Under the pieces are notes generated by a model. That model made no database searches. It was given only the letters and a program-made list of their open reading frames with translations, and was not told the origin of the DNA. The position numbers and the translations under genes are program-made. 64,000 nt of DNA from a virus: IMG/VR virus record IMGVR_UViG_3300028315_000508, positions 62,001-126,000 of that record; one strand, given 5' to 3'. Each line of letters opens with the position of its first letter. Positions within the stretch are counted from its first letter, which is position 1. Below, in pieces: positions 8,140 through 16,864 of the stretch.

Positions 8140-9062
8140 CCAAGGATTACCTTGTTAGATTCGAAAACGTAATGGCCTAGTCGCGGTGAATAGTAAGCAA
8201 TTGATTCTTCAAGGTCGATCTCACCCTCACCCAACTCGATGTCGTTGTCAGGATTCTCAAGCTCTCGCTTGTTCTGTAGTCTTTCCCGTTCGAAATCGGC
8301 GGCACGTTCGATTTGATCGACTACGTCCGGTTCTTCTGGCTCTGGACCAGGACGCTCACCGATGGCTTGCTCATAGTCAAATTGGGCATGACGCATCGGC
8401 CTGTCTTCTTTGTCTCGGATACCAGCCAACGTCTTCTCTCGCTGGAAGTCCTGGAAAGCTTGTCTGGCCGCCTTCATCTCTGGTGTGTCCGCTGGCTCTT
8501 GCGGAGGTGGGCTTGTCTGCAGCTGCGAGACTACTTGATCCAGACGATCTTGCATTTGGCTGAGATCGTCTGGATATTGTGGCTCTGCTTCTTGTTTGCG
8601 TTGGGCTTTGGTCTTGAAGATGCCGCCGAGTTTCTTCTTGAGCCAGTTTTGGGCGGTCTTCATGAACCCATATTTGGGGAACATGACGTCTTTTTGAACG
8701 CCACGGATGAAATTGGCGTTGTAGGTGCGATAGTAGTTGTTGAAGACGTCGGGCAAGACGCGGCGGCCGATCCAATATCGTTGTTTCAGATCACCTCCCT
8801 GCATGATCTGTGGGAGGGCTCTGGCTAAAGCGTCTCGCTGCTTTTCATTGAGATAGTGGAGGTTGATGCCGCCAACGAGATTGTTTCTTGTATTTGGATG
8901 CCGCCAAGCACCGAGCAATAGAATATCCGGAGTCGGGTCATGCTTGAAGTTGGAATAAGCGAATTTCCAACGCGGGCCTTCGCCGTCTTCGAGAATCGGC
9001 ATCGAATCATAGGCGATTCGTGCTTCGATCAGTGTGAAATCTGTGGCATCAGCTAACTTCAT
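8136..9062 (-). CDS. hypothetical structural or assembly protein, 308 aa
   Basis: Residues about 45-80 (ILLLGAWRHPNTRN then LVGGINLHYLN) form a compact conserved-looking core. The middle (about 125-230) is a long charged, probably coiled helix (DLSQMQDRLDQVVSQLQ), and the C-terminal third is very acidic before ending ESNKVILG. This fits a phage assembly or tail-associated protein, but I cannot name a family. It overlaps its neighbours by 4 and 14 bases, so it is in one operon with the zinc-ribbon protein and the 715-residue protein. Confidence 0.65.
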   Translation of the reverse strand: MKLADATDFTLIEARIAYDSMPILEDGEGPRWKFAYSNFKHDPTPDILLLGAWRHPNTRNNLVGGINLHYLNEKQRDALARALPQIMQGGDLKQRYWIGRRVLPDVFNNYYRTYNANFIRGVQKDVMFPKYGFMKTAQNWLKKKLGGIFKTKAQRKQEAEPQYPDDLSQMQDRLDQVVSQLQTSPPPQEPADTPEMKAARQAFQDFQREKTLAGIRDKEDRPMRHAQFDYEQAIGERPGPEPEEPDVVDQIERAADFERERLQNKRELENPDNDIELGEGEIDLEESIAYYSPRLGHYVFESNKVILG

Positions 9063-11196
9063 GGTCGATCTCTAGGGCGTCTACCGGCCGCATCCCTTCG
9101 GCATATTGTTTCTTCTTCTCCGGTTTGCCTTCTTTGTCCTTGTAATGAGGCTTGGCACCCTTGTTCTTCATGGCATTGGCGATTGCATACGGGCATTTCT
9201 TGTCGCCGCTGTAATCATCATCGCATGCTTCCTTGCTGAACTCGTCTGGATGCTTGGAGAGCATCGCGTGGATCGAGCCTTTCCATCCTGGTGGAGACTC
9301 TTCGCTCAAAGTGCGATCAAGCCGTCGAATCATCGCCTCACAAGTAGCTACGATGACGTCGCGATCGATGACACTGAGACTCTCAGTGATAGTAGAACCT
9401 TCGAAAGCCTTCGCCTCATCCATGCCGAGTTGGTAACGATGGATATTGGCAAGCAAAACCAACTTCACCTTACCGTCGCGGAATTGATTCGATACAGCAA
9501 CTTTGGACACCGCGAGATCGCCGCCTTTGACCTTCGCTGTCCAACGCTGAGTCTTGATTCCGAGCTTGACGAACTCGTGCACCTCATTCGTCATTTCTTG
9601 GGCGATCGCTGTCGGCCCCATTGGTTGGTATCCGTCGCGGCTCCAGGCTGAATGCCATAGTCCGCCACTTGGGATCGGCTCGATTTCCGGGTCTTCACCG
9701 ACCTGCCACCAACCACGGGCGTCTCGAGGGATATTCGTCTTTTCTCGCGGTCTACCTCTGCCTGGGTAGTTCGATCCGAGCGGTCCGAGACCACGAATCG
9801 TGTAGCGAAGCTCGTTGGCCGTCATAGGGCCTGTCACTTTTGCTTTGCCGGTATCCTTGTCGACTTTGGCACCGGCACTGATAGCGATTTGGTTGAACTT
9901 GTCACTCGACTTGACGAGGTCACCAAGATTGTGGTTGATGGCGAGATCGAGAATGTAAGTGATTGATTCAGGATCGACCCACGATTCTTCGTGGCCGGTG
10001 CCTTCGATATTACCTGCTGCTGTTCCTTCATTGTCTCCGGCGGCAATGTCCATACTTTGGACGCCGATACCTTGGGTTGCCAGTTCTCGTGCGGCAGAAT
10101 CGAGCGACATTGACTGACCGCGAATTTCGACGGTGTTGTCGTTGATCTTTTCTACGGCCATGTCTGCAACATAGCCAGTTTCGCCGATCGGGATATCCTG
10201 CAAGGCCGTCTTGACTTCGTCCAGATTGCCTTTTGCACGGTCGAGAGTCGAGATTGCTTGGCCGAGGCCGGTGGATGCACCTCGAATCGGTGTCTCTGCA
10301 TCTTCGATTTCTTCGCCGAATTGACGCAGTTGGCTTTGAGCTGCTTCGATTCTTCCTTCATCTCCGTTCTCGAGTGCATCAGCGTATTGATTCACAAGAG
10401 CGAAGTATTTCGGAGAGAAAGCTCCGAATGGGTTTTGCGGGTTCTTGTCGTGGTGGCGTTCCTTCTGGTACTTGCCTTGTACGACTTGGGCGGCTTGCCG
10501 AACTTGTTTGGGGTCCTTCATCTTAAGGACACCAGGGACGCCGATGGCTGTGTGTTCTGTCCAACCTTCACCTGCGTCTGATGGCCGTCGTTTGCGGAAG
10601 TTGCCGGATGGGTCTGTAAAGAATTGGCTTCTTTCACCACCGGCCATCCCGCCTGCCGTGGTGCCACCGGTGCCGTGCTCCATAGCACTTTGAATCGTCC
10701 GGATGACGTAGGAGATGAAAGGCCCGCGTCTTTCGTCGTAGCCGGGATGCATCATCTGTGTCAAAGGGATGAAGCCGTTGCTGTAGAGATCTGCGATGAA
10801 TTCGCGATCTTTCTCTCGCCCGGCATGTCTTGCGACTTTCTTTGCCAAGCGAAACAGAGGGGCACCGCCTTTGTTGCCGTAGCCGGGACTTCGTGGATTT
10901 TCTGAGGCTCTGAATAGAAGTTGTGGATCACCGGCGATAGCGTATACGACTTCTTCCGGAGTCCATTTGGGAGCACGGCCGCCGCGTTGCCAACCTGGAA
11001 CCGGTTCGCCAGGACTTGACCATTCGGCGTCGTTCCATACTGGGTCATCGGTCAATGGGCCGATGGTGTGGAACAGAGCGTCTTCTGCTTTTTGGCGATC
11101 GTACTCAGGGCTTCTTGGGTCTTTCCACGACGCATTGTCGCCCTCATTTTCGAGGATGGCAAATCGACGGTTGAGCTTCGTAAGTATTGTAGGCAT
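9049..11196 (-). CDS. large protein with a sigma-factor-region-2-like segment, 715 aa
   Basis: Residues about 131-175 read EFIADLYSNGFIPLTQ then YDERRGPFISYVIRTIQSAM. This matches the hydrophobic/charged pattern of sigma70-family region 2 (DLxQEGxxGLxxA..FDxxxGxxFxTYAxxxIRxAI). The remaining about 540 residues match nothing I know and include a Cys-containing C-terminal segment (ACDDDYSGDKKCPYAIANAM) and a Lys-rich tail. There is no obvious region 4 HTH. It is first in a minus-strand operon; CAAAGATA lies 33 bases upstream of the start. It could be a phage transcription factor, or a virion protein in which the resemblance is accidental. Confidence 0.6.
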   Translation of the reverse strand: MPTILTKLNRRFAILENEGDNASWKDPRSPEYDRQKAEDALFHTIGPLTDDPVWNDAEWSSPGEPVPGWQRGGRAPKWTPEEVVYAIAGDPQLLFRASENPRSPGYGNKGGAPLFRLAKKVARHAGREKDREFIADLYSNGFIPLTQMMHPGYDERRGPFISYVIRTIQSAMEHGTGGTTAGGMAGGERSQFFTDPSGNFRKRRPSDAGEGWTEHTAIGVPGVLKMKDPKQVRQAAQVVQGKYQKERHHDKNPQNPFGAFSPKYFALVNQYADALENGDEGRIEAAQSQLRQFGEEIEDAETPIRGASTGLGQAISTLDRAKGNLDEVKTALQDIPIGETGYVADMAVEKINDNTVEIRGQSMSLDSAARELATQGIGVQSMDIAAGDNEGTAAGNIEGTGHEESWVDPESITYILDLAINHNLGDLVKSSDKFNQIAISAGAKVDKDTGKAKVTGPMTANELRYTIRGLGPLGSNYPGRGRPREKTNIPRDARGWWQVGEDPEIEPIPSGGLWHSAWSRDGYQPMGPTAIAQEMTNEVHEFVKLGIKTQRWTAKVKGGDLAVSKVAVSNQFRDGKVKLVLLANIHRYQLGMDEAKAFEGSTITESLSVIDRDVIVATCEAMIRRLDRTLSEESPPGWKGSIHAMLSKHPDEFSKEACDDDYSGDKKCPYAIANAMKNKGAKPHYKDKEGKPEKKKQYAEGMRPVDALEIDHEVS

Positions 11197-11228
11197 AGGA
11201 ATCCCTCGTCCTCAGATAGATCTATCTC

Positions 11229-11236
11229 TATCTTTG
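11229..11236 (-). promoter_or_regulatory. candidate phage promoter element CAAAGATA
   Basis: On the minus strand CAAAGATA precedes the 715-residue gene by 33 bases, inside a 52-base divergent gap. The flanks are rich in GATA repeats (AGATAGAGATAGATC), so other boxes may overlap. Confidence 0.4.
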
Positions 11237-11248
11237 ATAGGATTTTGG

Positions 11249-11791
11249 ATGTCGAAAGAAGCTGACTACTACTGCGATCCTCTTCACAATGTTGCTCCGA
11301 TGGACACAGACAAAGCGATAACGAAGGCTGTCTGTGAGTTTCTCACGGACAAGCTGACGGCCCTTGACGTAGCACATGCAAATTTAAATGACGAGACGCT
11401 GATTATCGTCAAGGGAGCATCACTACAACAGTTCCAAAGGGATATGCGGAAAAACATGGAGCACCGGGTAAGTGCTTCGTGCGTGATCAAGAATGATCCT
11501 AACGTACAGCAACAAGCTGAGAGAGAGGAAGGGTTTAGAGACCTAGTTCTTGTCGGGAATGAAATGGAAAACGTTTCCGGCAAAGAGGAACTGGCTCTGA
11601 TGCAATCATTCCTTCAGGACCTTGGCAAGAAATATCCGGTGGTAACCTGGAAAGGAATCGATGTCATAGTCGGCTACAATGGATCGGTGCGTCTCGATGT
11701 CACCGACCCGAATTTCTTCGACCGACTTGATGCTGTCATGGACCATCTACTGAGCCATGACGATCTGAAAGCATTTCCTCAACAACTTTGA
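11249..11791 (+). CDS. hypothetical protein, 180 aa
   Basis: The ATG at 11249 (MSKEADYYCDP) is preferred over a longer in-frame extension that would run back into the divergent gene. Unrecognised. It alternates helices and strands in two similar-looking halves: DKAITKAVCEFLTDKLTALD and then ELALMQSFLQDLGKKYPVV precede short beta strands. This suggests an alpha/beta fold without a catalytic motif. Its 3' end overlaps the convergent glycosyltransferase by 56 bases. Confidence 0.65.
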   Translation: MSKEADYYCDPLHNVAPMDTDKAITKAVCEFLTDKLTALDVAHANLNDETLIIVKGASLQQFQRDMRKNMEHRVSASCVIKNDPNVQQQAEREEGFRDLVLVGNEMENVSGKEELALMQSFLQDLGKKYPVVTWKGIDVIVGYNGSVRLDVTDPNFFDRLDAVMDHLLSHDDLKAFPQQL

Positions 11792-12437
11792 AATGCTTCT
11801 TGCTTACCCCACCGTTGTGCGGTTCTGTGATTCGGCTTTCTGCCGTAAAGTGCAATTTGCAACACAGTTCTGGTACAGGCATTGAGATTGGCCGGTGACT
11901 GTTGGCTGTCAACGCCTCCAAAAAAGCCAGTTCTTCGTCTTTCTCGTGATCCGGTGGATAGTTCACTTCTCTTTGTCTGATGTGCACCATTGTCCCGAGG
12001 ATCGCGTTTCGGTCATTCTTGAAATAACCAACCCGGCCTGAGACGTAGCTGTAAGAAAGAGATTCTGACAGCACTGCGATGTGTGCGTTCTGTTGGGCGA
12101 GTGTAGCTATTTGTACTTCAAGTCGATTTGGGGCGTGCCACCAATCGATATCGAACTGAGCGATAATCTGACCATTGGCGGCGGCCATTCCTTGGGCACG
12201 TGCCATTCCAGCGGTCATTTCTGCTGGAGTATCCAGCAAAAAGACGTCCCTCTCAGACTTGATGTTGAGATCGCTGGCTGCGAGCTGACTTGCAGCATTG
12301 TTGACTATGATAAGCTCTTTGTACGGATACGTCTGAGCTTTGAAGCATTGGATGCAGTGAAGTAAATCTTGCAATTGTTCACGCCCGGCGAGAGCGATTG
12401 CAGACACGAGCGGATATTCTTCTGTTTGGTCTGGCAT
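11736..12437 (-). CDS. glycosyltransferase family 2-like protein, 233 aa
   Basis: GT-A fold pattern: VSAIALAGREQLQDLLHCIQ then YPYKELIIVNNA at the N-terminus, and the metal-binding DxD as AQFDIDWWHAPNRL near residue 115, preceded by ARAQGMAAANG, the usual family-2 helix. It should transfer a sugar from a nucleotide donor, probably to a surface or virion glycan or to modified DNA; the acceptor is unknown. It stands apart from the main glycan island at 30-42 kb. The C-terminus has a Cys/His-containing stretch (PELCCKLHF). A GAAAGGAAGG Shine-Dalgarno precedes the ATG. Confidence 0.8.
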   Translation of the reverse strand: MPDQTEEYPLVSAIALAGREQLQDLLHCIQCFKAQTYPYKELIIVNNAASQLAASDLNIKSERDVFLLDTPAEMTAGMARAQGMAAANGQIIAQFDIDWWHAPNRLEVQIATLAQQNAHIAVLSESLSYSYVSGRVGYFKNDRNAILGTMVHIRQREVNYPPDHEKDEELAFLEALTANSHRPISMPVPELCCKLHFTAESRITEPHNGGVSKKHFKVVEEMLSDRHGSVDGP

Positions 12438-12561
12438 GCGTTATCTACCTTCCTTTCACTGTAGGTGTATATAGCAACAGATCGCTGTTCGCGTTGAATC
12501 AAAATTAGGTGGGGTCCAGCAGACCCGCGTAAAGAGCCAACCCCGAACAGGAGAAAGAGAG

Positions 12562-12945
12562 ATGATCGATAACCCTTATTATGCGAAACTGAAGACAGTC
12601 GTCACGACCGCCTTGGCGGCGTTCGAGGACGGCAAGGTCACAATGGCCGAGGTCTGGATGTTTATCCTTTCTCTCGGCGAAGCTGTCAAAACAGTCCTTG
12701 CGGAAGCCTCTGATTTCAGTGATCAGGACTTGGCTATGCTGCAGGAAGCTGGACGGCAGCTGTACGAAGAGCATGTTGAGCCGCTGAATGTGCCGGGACC
12801 GGACTGGCTGGTCGACCCGCTACTCAAGAATGGTGTCCTTCCGGCAGCTGTTGAGGCGGCTTTCCGATTGGCCAAACATCAGGCCGAAAAGAGCACCGAC
12901 GCTGGTGAGAGCGACGGCGGCGACGGCGGCGACGGCGGCGAGTAA
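12562..12945 (+). CDS. hypothetical acidic protein with a Gly-Asp tail, 127 aa
   Basis: Unrecognised helical protein (MIDNPYYAKLKTVVTTALAAF). It ends in DGGDGGDGGE, encoded by three tandem copies of the 9-mer GACGGCGGC, a likely slippage-prone microsatellite. CAGGAGAAAGAG precedes the start. A strong hairpin follows 12 bases after the stop, so it is probably a monocistronic unit. Size and acidic tail recall small phage head or tail accessory proteins, but that is only a guess. Confidence 0.7.
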   Translation: MIDNPYYAKLKTVVTTALAAFEDGKVTMAEVWMFILSLGEAVKTVLAEASDFSDQDLAMLQEAGRQLYEEHVEPLNVPGPDWLVDPLLKNGVLPAAVEAAFRLAKHQAEKSTDAGESDGGDGGDGGE

Positions 12946-12957
12946 CCACGATCAACC

Positions 12958-12990
12958 CTGCCCCACCGATGCTGTCTTTCGGTGGGGCAG
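12958..12990 (+). terminator. strong hairpin terminator
   Basis: An 11-bp perfect stem, CTGCCCCACCG pairing with CGGTGGGGCAG, around an 11-base loop, 12 bases after the preceding stop codon. Only a short AT-rich stretch (GATAATTAT) follows, so it may be an intrinsic terminator with a weak U tract or an RNA 3'-end stabiliser. Confidence 0.65.
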
Positions 12991-13024
12991 GATAATTATC
13001 TCAGGCTGATTCCGAGGGTGGAAT

Positions 13025-14011
13025 ATGTTTAGCCCGTTCAAAACGGGAAGCAGGTACATCGTACTGACCTGCCTTCTCTTCAGTTCGATTGCGAACGCTC
13101 AAGAGTTCTCTCTTCTCGGCCCTTCCACTCAGCCGACGCAGACGCAGACACGTCCTCCGGCCGTTCGTAGTGCCCAAGGAACCACCGGGACAACTACTAC
13201 TCCTCCGCAACCTGCTTTTATTCTCACCAACAACGGCCCTGTAGCCGGAGCACCGCCAGTAATGGCGGCGGCGGACGCAGAAGATCCGTACGACGTTCCG
13301 GACCCACAAATCCAAGGTGCCGACCAAGCCTACAAGGTCGGTGATCTCATTCAGCTGTCAATCAAGCCTTGGGACAAAAAGCCGGACGACCTTCATTCCG
13401 TCAAGTATTCCTGGACAGTTCTGCCGACGAAACAAATCGTCGTTTGGCCAGATGGCAGCAAGATTCTGTTCGGTACTGGCAATACTTCTACCACGTATGT
13501 TGTCGTCATGACGGCCTCGTACGTGTTTACAGAAGAAGATCCAGATGGTTCAATCACTGATATTGCCCAACGAACTGTCACAAAGATCGCTGCAGTCCAG
13601 GTCACTGGTGGAACCGGTACCCCGCCTACAGATCCCGGCAACGGTAATGGGAACGGAAACGGACTCTCTGGCCTTTCGAAGAGTGCCTTCGACTGGGTCT
13701 CGATGGTCAATACCTCGCCGACATACACGGCGGTTGCGGTAAAGGCCGACGCTGCGAAATTGGCTGCAGCATTCCGATCTATCGCCGACAAGATCCGCAA
13801 TGGCCAAATTACTGACGTCTCGACGCTGCTGGCCCAAACGAAAGCGACGAACGATGCGGCAATTGAGAACCGTAACGCATGGCTGCCATGGTTCACTCAG
13901 ATGTCGCAGCACCTGCAAACAGCATACGGCAACAACACCATTCGAACCATGCCTCAGTTCGAGGCAGCGTGGCGTGACATTGCAACTGGTCTTGATGCCG
14001 CTGCCAAATAG
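13025..14011 (+). CDS. exported protein with Ig/PKD-like domain, 328 aa
   Basis: The N-terminus is a signal peptide (basic start, then IVLTCLLFSSIANA, probable cleavage before QEFSLL). Thr/Pro/Gln-rich linker to about residue 70, then a beta-rich domain (GDLIQLSIKPWD, VKYSWTVLP, TTYVVVMTASYVF) with the strand pattern of PKD/Ig-like modules. A GNGNGNGNG linker follows, then a helical C-terminal domain (about 215-328). It should act outside the cytoplasm, on the cell surface or virion. Several small secreted proteins of this sort occur in this window, which is unusual for a phage and points to moron-like genes from a planctomycete-type host. Confidence 0.75.
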   Translation: MFSPFKTGSRYIVLTCLLFSSIANAQEFSLLGPSTQPTQTQTRPPAVRSAQGTTGTTTTPPQPAFILTNNGPVAGAPPVMAAADAEDPYDVPDPQIQGADQAYKVGDLIQLSIKPWDKKPDDLHSVKYSWTVLPTKQIVVWPDGSKILFGTGNTSTTYVVVMTASYVFTEEDPDGSITDIAQRTVTKIAAVQVTGGTGTPPTDPGNGNGNGNGLSGLSKSAFDWVSMVNTSPTYTAVAVKADAAKLAAAFRSIADKIRNGQITDVSTLLAQTKATNDAAIENRNAWLPWFTQMSQHLQTAYGNNTIRTMPQFEAAWRDIATGLDAAAK

Positions 14012-14022
14012 CCATTGGGTGG

Positions 14023-14030
14023 CAAATATA
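14023..14030 (+). promoter_or_regulatory. candidate phage promoter element CAAATATA
   Basis: CAAATATA lies 26 bases before the ATG at 14056, with a good AAAGGAGA ribosome site between. Same string as at 857-864 and one base different from the CAAAGATA elements elsewhere. Confidence 0.4.
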
Positions 14031-14055
14031 CCATTGTAAAAGGAGACACACTACA

Positions 14056-14520
14056 ATGGCTAACCTGTCCACCCTGCGGATTCTCGCCAACAGCGATCCA
14101 TACGTCTTCGCTGAGGAGATCAAAAAGTACGGTCTCCAGGTTGTTGGCCTCCGCAATCGAGATCCGCTCGAGACCCGTGTCCAGGCCGAATCGGTCTCGG
14201 CAATCGCCTCGACTCTGACCGAGGACATTGACGACCCGGTTGGGCTGCACCCAGCCACCGTCCAAGCGATGCGGATTGCCGAGGAATTCGGCTACATCGT
14301 CAAGGTCCTCGAAGAAATGGGCCTTCCGGGCGAAGAAATGGGTGGCGGTGCACCGCCGATGGCTCCGCCGAAGCCAGGCATCAAGCCTGGTGGCCCAGGA
14401 GTGAGGCCGGGACCAGGGCCGGGGCCGGGGCCAGGGAAGAGGCAACAGCCAAAGCGGAAACCATTCAATCCTCCGCGACCGCAAGAAGAACCAGGACCTA
14501 AGGCTTGTGGAGGTCTGTAA
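14056..14520 (+). CDS. hypothetical protein with Pro/Gly-rich C-terminus, 154 aa
   Basis: The first about 95 residues are helical and acidic (DPYVFAEEIKKYGLQVVG). The rest is low complexity: MAPPKPG then GPGPGPGPG, then basic (KRQQPKRKPFNPPRP). Unrecognised. The stop overlaps the next start (TAATG), so it is coupled to a second small acidic protein. The disordered basic tail could bind nucleic acid or act in assembly; nothing in the sequence decides. Confidence 0.7.
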   Translation: MANLSTLRILANSDPYVFAEEIKKYGLQVVGLRNRDPLETRVQAESVSAIASTLTEDIDDPVGLHPATVQAMRIAEEFGYIVKVLEEMGLPGEEMGGGAPPMAPPKPGIKPGGPGVRPGPGPGPGPGKRQQPKRKPFNPPRPQEEPGPKACGGL

Positions 14521-14948
14521 TGGAGAGATCCATCCAACGAATCCTGACGCTCATGGAAGATATGCCCACACCGGGTATGACTTCTGTGCTCAGTGGCGGC
14601 TCGAGTGCCCAACAGGCACAACAGGTCGGGATGGATATCATGCCGGGCGATTATGCTCCAGACGGTTACGAGGAGCATGAGTGCGGAGAGGAACCGGTTT
14701 CTTCAGATCTACTTGAGCTTGCACAAGAACTCATCATGCAGGCTGGCGGTGCTGACAGAGCACGAGAAATCATCGACAAAGTCCAGGATGTTCAAGAAGT
14801 CCTGAACATCGATGACGCAGCGGCCATCGCTCATATGGCCGACTTCATGCCAGAAGAGCCAGATCTTCCTACCGGGCGTGGAATGCAAGCTGGTTCTTCC
14901 CAGATGTATGCTGGTTCTCAGACTCCTGGTGGCGGTTCTCCATTCTAA
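14520..14948 (+). CDS. hypothetical acidic protein, 142 aa
   Basis: The start at 14520 overlaps the preceding stop (TAATG); a longer in-frame extension was discarded. Met-rich acidic protein with a central amphipathic helix pair (DLLELAQELIMQAGG, AREIIDKVQDVQEVL) and a Gly/Ser C-terminus (QTPGGGSPF). No family recognised. It sits between Pro/Gly-rich and coiled-coil proteins in what may be a head-assembly or scaffold operon. Confidence 0.65.
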   Translation: MERSIQRILTLMEDMPTPGMTSVLSGGSSAQQAQQVGMDIMPGDYAPDGYEEHECGEEPVSSDLLELAQELIMQAGGADRAREIIDKVQDVQEVLNIDDAAAIAHMADFMPEEPDLPTGRGMQAGSSQMYAGSQTPGGGSPF

Positions 14949-15007
14949 ACCCGCCAACTACTCCTCCATCAGCTCAAAAATAAGTTGAGTATCTAGGTGG
15001 ATGAGCT

Positions 15008-15571
15008 ATGTCCGTATTCAGCCGCAATCTCAATTCGCTCTTTGAAGACACATTGGGTGACAACCCACTTGATGTGGCCAGAGAGCTGGAGAGTAAGCTG
15101 GAAGCGGCACGGCAAGAAGTATCCAATCTCGAGAATCAGTTGAAGATCGTCACTCAGCGGTTAAACGGCGATCTGGCACTTGGCATCAGACGTGGTAATC
15201 CTGCTCTGAATGTTGGTGTCAATTCTGATGGCTGCAAGGTTGGTTATAAGACTAAATTCCTCCTATTGAATCCAGACGTGGAGCGAGGCGTTTGGACTGT
15301 AAAATCGCCTTGCAACCGATTTTTGGGCCAGTTCACGAAGCATTTTTCGCCCTACACAGTCCTGAATTCTGACATGAAAGACATGATCGACTCGATTCTT
15401 GGGCATTTTACCGGGCACTACAAATCGCTCGGTGAAGAACTCGAGGGTAATGGAGTGGTCATGGTGGAGGGGAAGAAAGCCACGCTGCTAGAATTGGCAC
15501 ATTGGAGGGACAACAAGGGAGGACCTCGTCGCCCACTCAATTCTAGGCTTGCCAGGAGAACGATAACATGA
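15008..15571 (+). CDS. hypothetical coiled-coil protein, 187 aa
   Basis: The N-terminal about 55 residues form a coiled coil (ARELESKLEAARQEV, NLENQLKIVTQRL). A compact alpha/beta segment follows with VGVNSDGCKVGYKTKF and CNRFLGQFTKHFSPY. ATGA-type overlap with the next gene at 15568-15571. Role unknown; it may act with the following 419-residue protein. Confidence 0.7.
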   Translation: MSVFSRNLNSLFEDTLGDNPLDVARELESKLEAARQEVSNLENQLKIVTQRLNGDLALGIRRGNPALNVGVNSDGCKVGYKTKFLLLNPDVERGVWTVKSPCNRFLGQFTKHFSPYTVLNSDMKDMIDSILGHFTGHYKSLGEELEGNGVVMVEGKKATLLELAHWRDNKGGPRRPLNSRLARRTIT

Positions 15572-16827
15572 TCGACCCAAAACTCAAGCAAGCCTGCACT
15601 GAGGTCGACGATTGGTGCGGCAAGCATGGAATTAAGTACGACATCGTCTGCGACGAGTCAGACTTGCAAGGGTTCATGTTGTTCAAGAAGGATCGCTCAG
15701 CACTTGGTGGACTTGTTGAACACCTCCGACCACTCATTGAGAGAGGCGATGTCCATCTCGAAATGAGAAAGGTCAGGGGTGGCAACATCCTGGCTTTCTC
15801 TCTAAAGGCCATTTCCGAAGAACAAATCAACAAAATCCTAGCGGAAGCTGGTGAGGAAGAAGTTGCAATGACATTCAAAGAACGAATCAGTGACGCGTTC
15901 ACAAATCCACCGGTCATTGTCCAAGAACAAGGAACCGGCCCAGACTTCCTCGCCTCCGCCAAGAAGATCGCTGAATCTCAGCGAAAATCCGCCACTGGCG
16001 GCATGACTCGTTCGAATCAGACGTCGCACCAGCGACAGCAACATACGAGCGACACCACTCAGGGCGGCGTCGAACATGGTGCATCGCCCAAATCCACGTC
16101 GCCCGAAGAAGACGGTATGCAATACCGAGCACAAACCACGAAGGGAGCAACTCTCAAAGGCGGACAAGCCACAAAAGGTTCGCCGATGCGATTTGAGGGT
16201 AAAGTCAGTGCCGCACTCCAGTTGCCGGTCGATCGCAACCCCACTGACTTCGATCTCGCTCTCAATGAAACTCTGCAAGGCATGGCTACTCCGACAGGAG
16301 CACAGCCAGGCGATCTTTTCAACCAATTCGCCAGGGCTCTGCAGGTTCTAGGTCAGCAGATGGGCATCGGTCCGCTGCAGGATCAGCTGAAGAAGCAAGG
16401 TATCCAGTGGAAGAAGTCGGACGACGGGTTGTCGATCATCCTGTACATCCAGAATGCCCAGACCAACGCACCGCAACCGATCGCTCGCATTACCTCCGAA
16501 ACTCTCCAGAATCCGAGAGATTTTGAGGATCAACTGACGAACATGCTCGACTTCGCGAAGGGAGAGGCACCCGGTTCCTTGCGACAAAAGCAGCAAGAGA
16601 TGAAGGACCAAGAGGGAGCGATCAGAGATATCGCTCAGGCTATTTCTCCGGAAGACCAGGAGAGCGAAGTATCGAAACAAATGAATCAGCCGCAGCAAGG
16701 TGCGGCCCCAGCGGCACCGCAGCCACAACCACAACCGAATGCAGGAGTGGCCGCCGCCACTCAAGCCGCCTCCCCCAAGCCAGTCTTAGCCGCTGGCAAA
16801 ATCAGAAAACGATCCGGTCTGGTGTAG
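15568..16827 (+). CDS. hypothetical protein with long disordered segments, 419 aa
   Basis: N-terminal about 100 residues are a small alpha/beta domain (YDIVCDESDLQGFMLF, GGNILAFSLKAI). Residues about 130-215 are polar and low complexity (Gln/Thr/Ser/Gly). A second folded domain spans about 215-335 (GDLFNQFARALQVLGQQMG, GLSIILYIQNAQ). The C-terminus is Ala/Pro/Gln-rich and ends basic (GKIRKRSGLV). The architecture resembles scaffold or tape-like assembly proteins, but no family could be named. Coupled to the preceding coiled-coil gene by a 4-base overlap. Confidence 0.65.
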   Translation: MIDPKLKQACTEVDDWCGKHGIKYDIVCDESDLQGFMLFKKDRSALGGLVEHLRPLIERGDVHLEMRKVRGGNILAFSLKAISEEQINKILAEAGEEEVAMTFKERISDAFTNPPVIVQEQGTGPDFLASAKKIAESQRKSATGGMTRSNQTSHQRQQHTSDTTQGGVEHGASPKSTSPEEDGMQYRAQTTKGATLKGGQATKGSPMRFEGKVSAALQLPVDRNPTDFDLALNETLQGMATPTGAQPGDLFNQFARALQVLGQQMGIGPLQDQLKKQGIQWKKSDDGLSIILYIQNAQTNAPQPIARITSETLQNPRDFEDQLTNMLDFAKGEAPGSLRQKQQEMKDQEGAIRDIAQAISPEDQESEVSKQMNQPQQGAAPAAPQPQPQPNAGVAAATQAASPKPVLAAGKIRKRSGLV

Positions 16828-16864
16828 TTGTGGGGAAGTACATATCGCGTAATTAGGAGGCGAG

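Noticed and set aside
10967-11248. Upstream extension of the 180-residue gene
   Set aside because: It runs antisense through the 715-residue gene; MSKEADYYC at 11249 is better placed.
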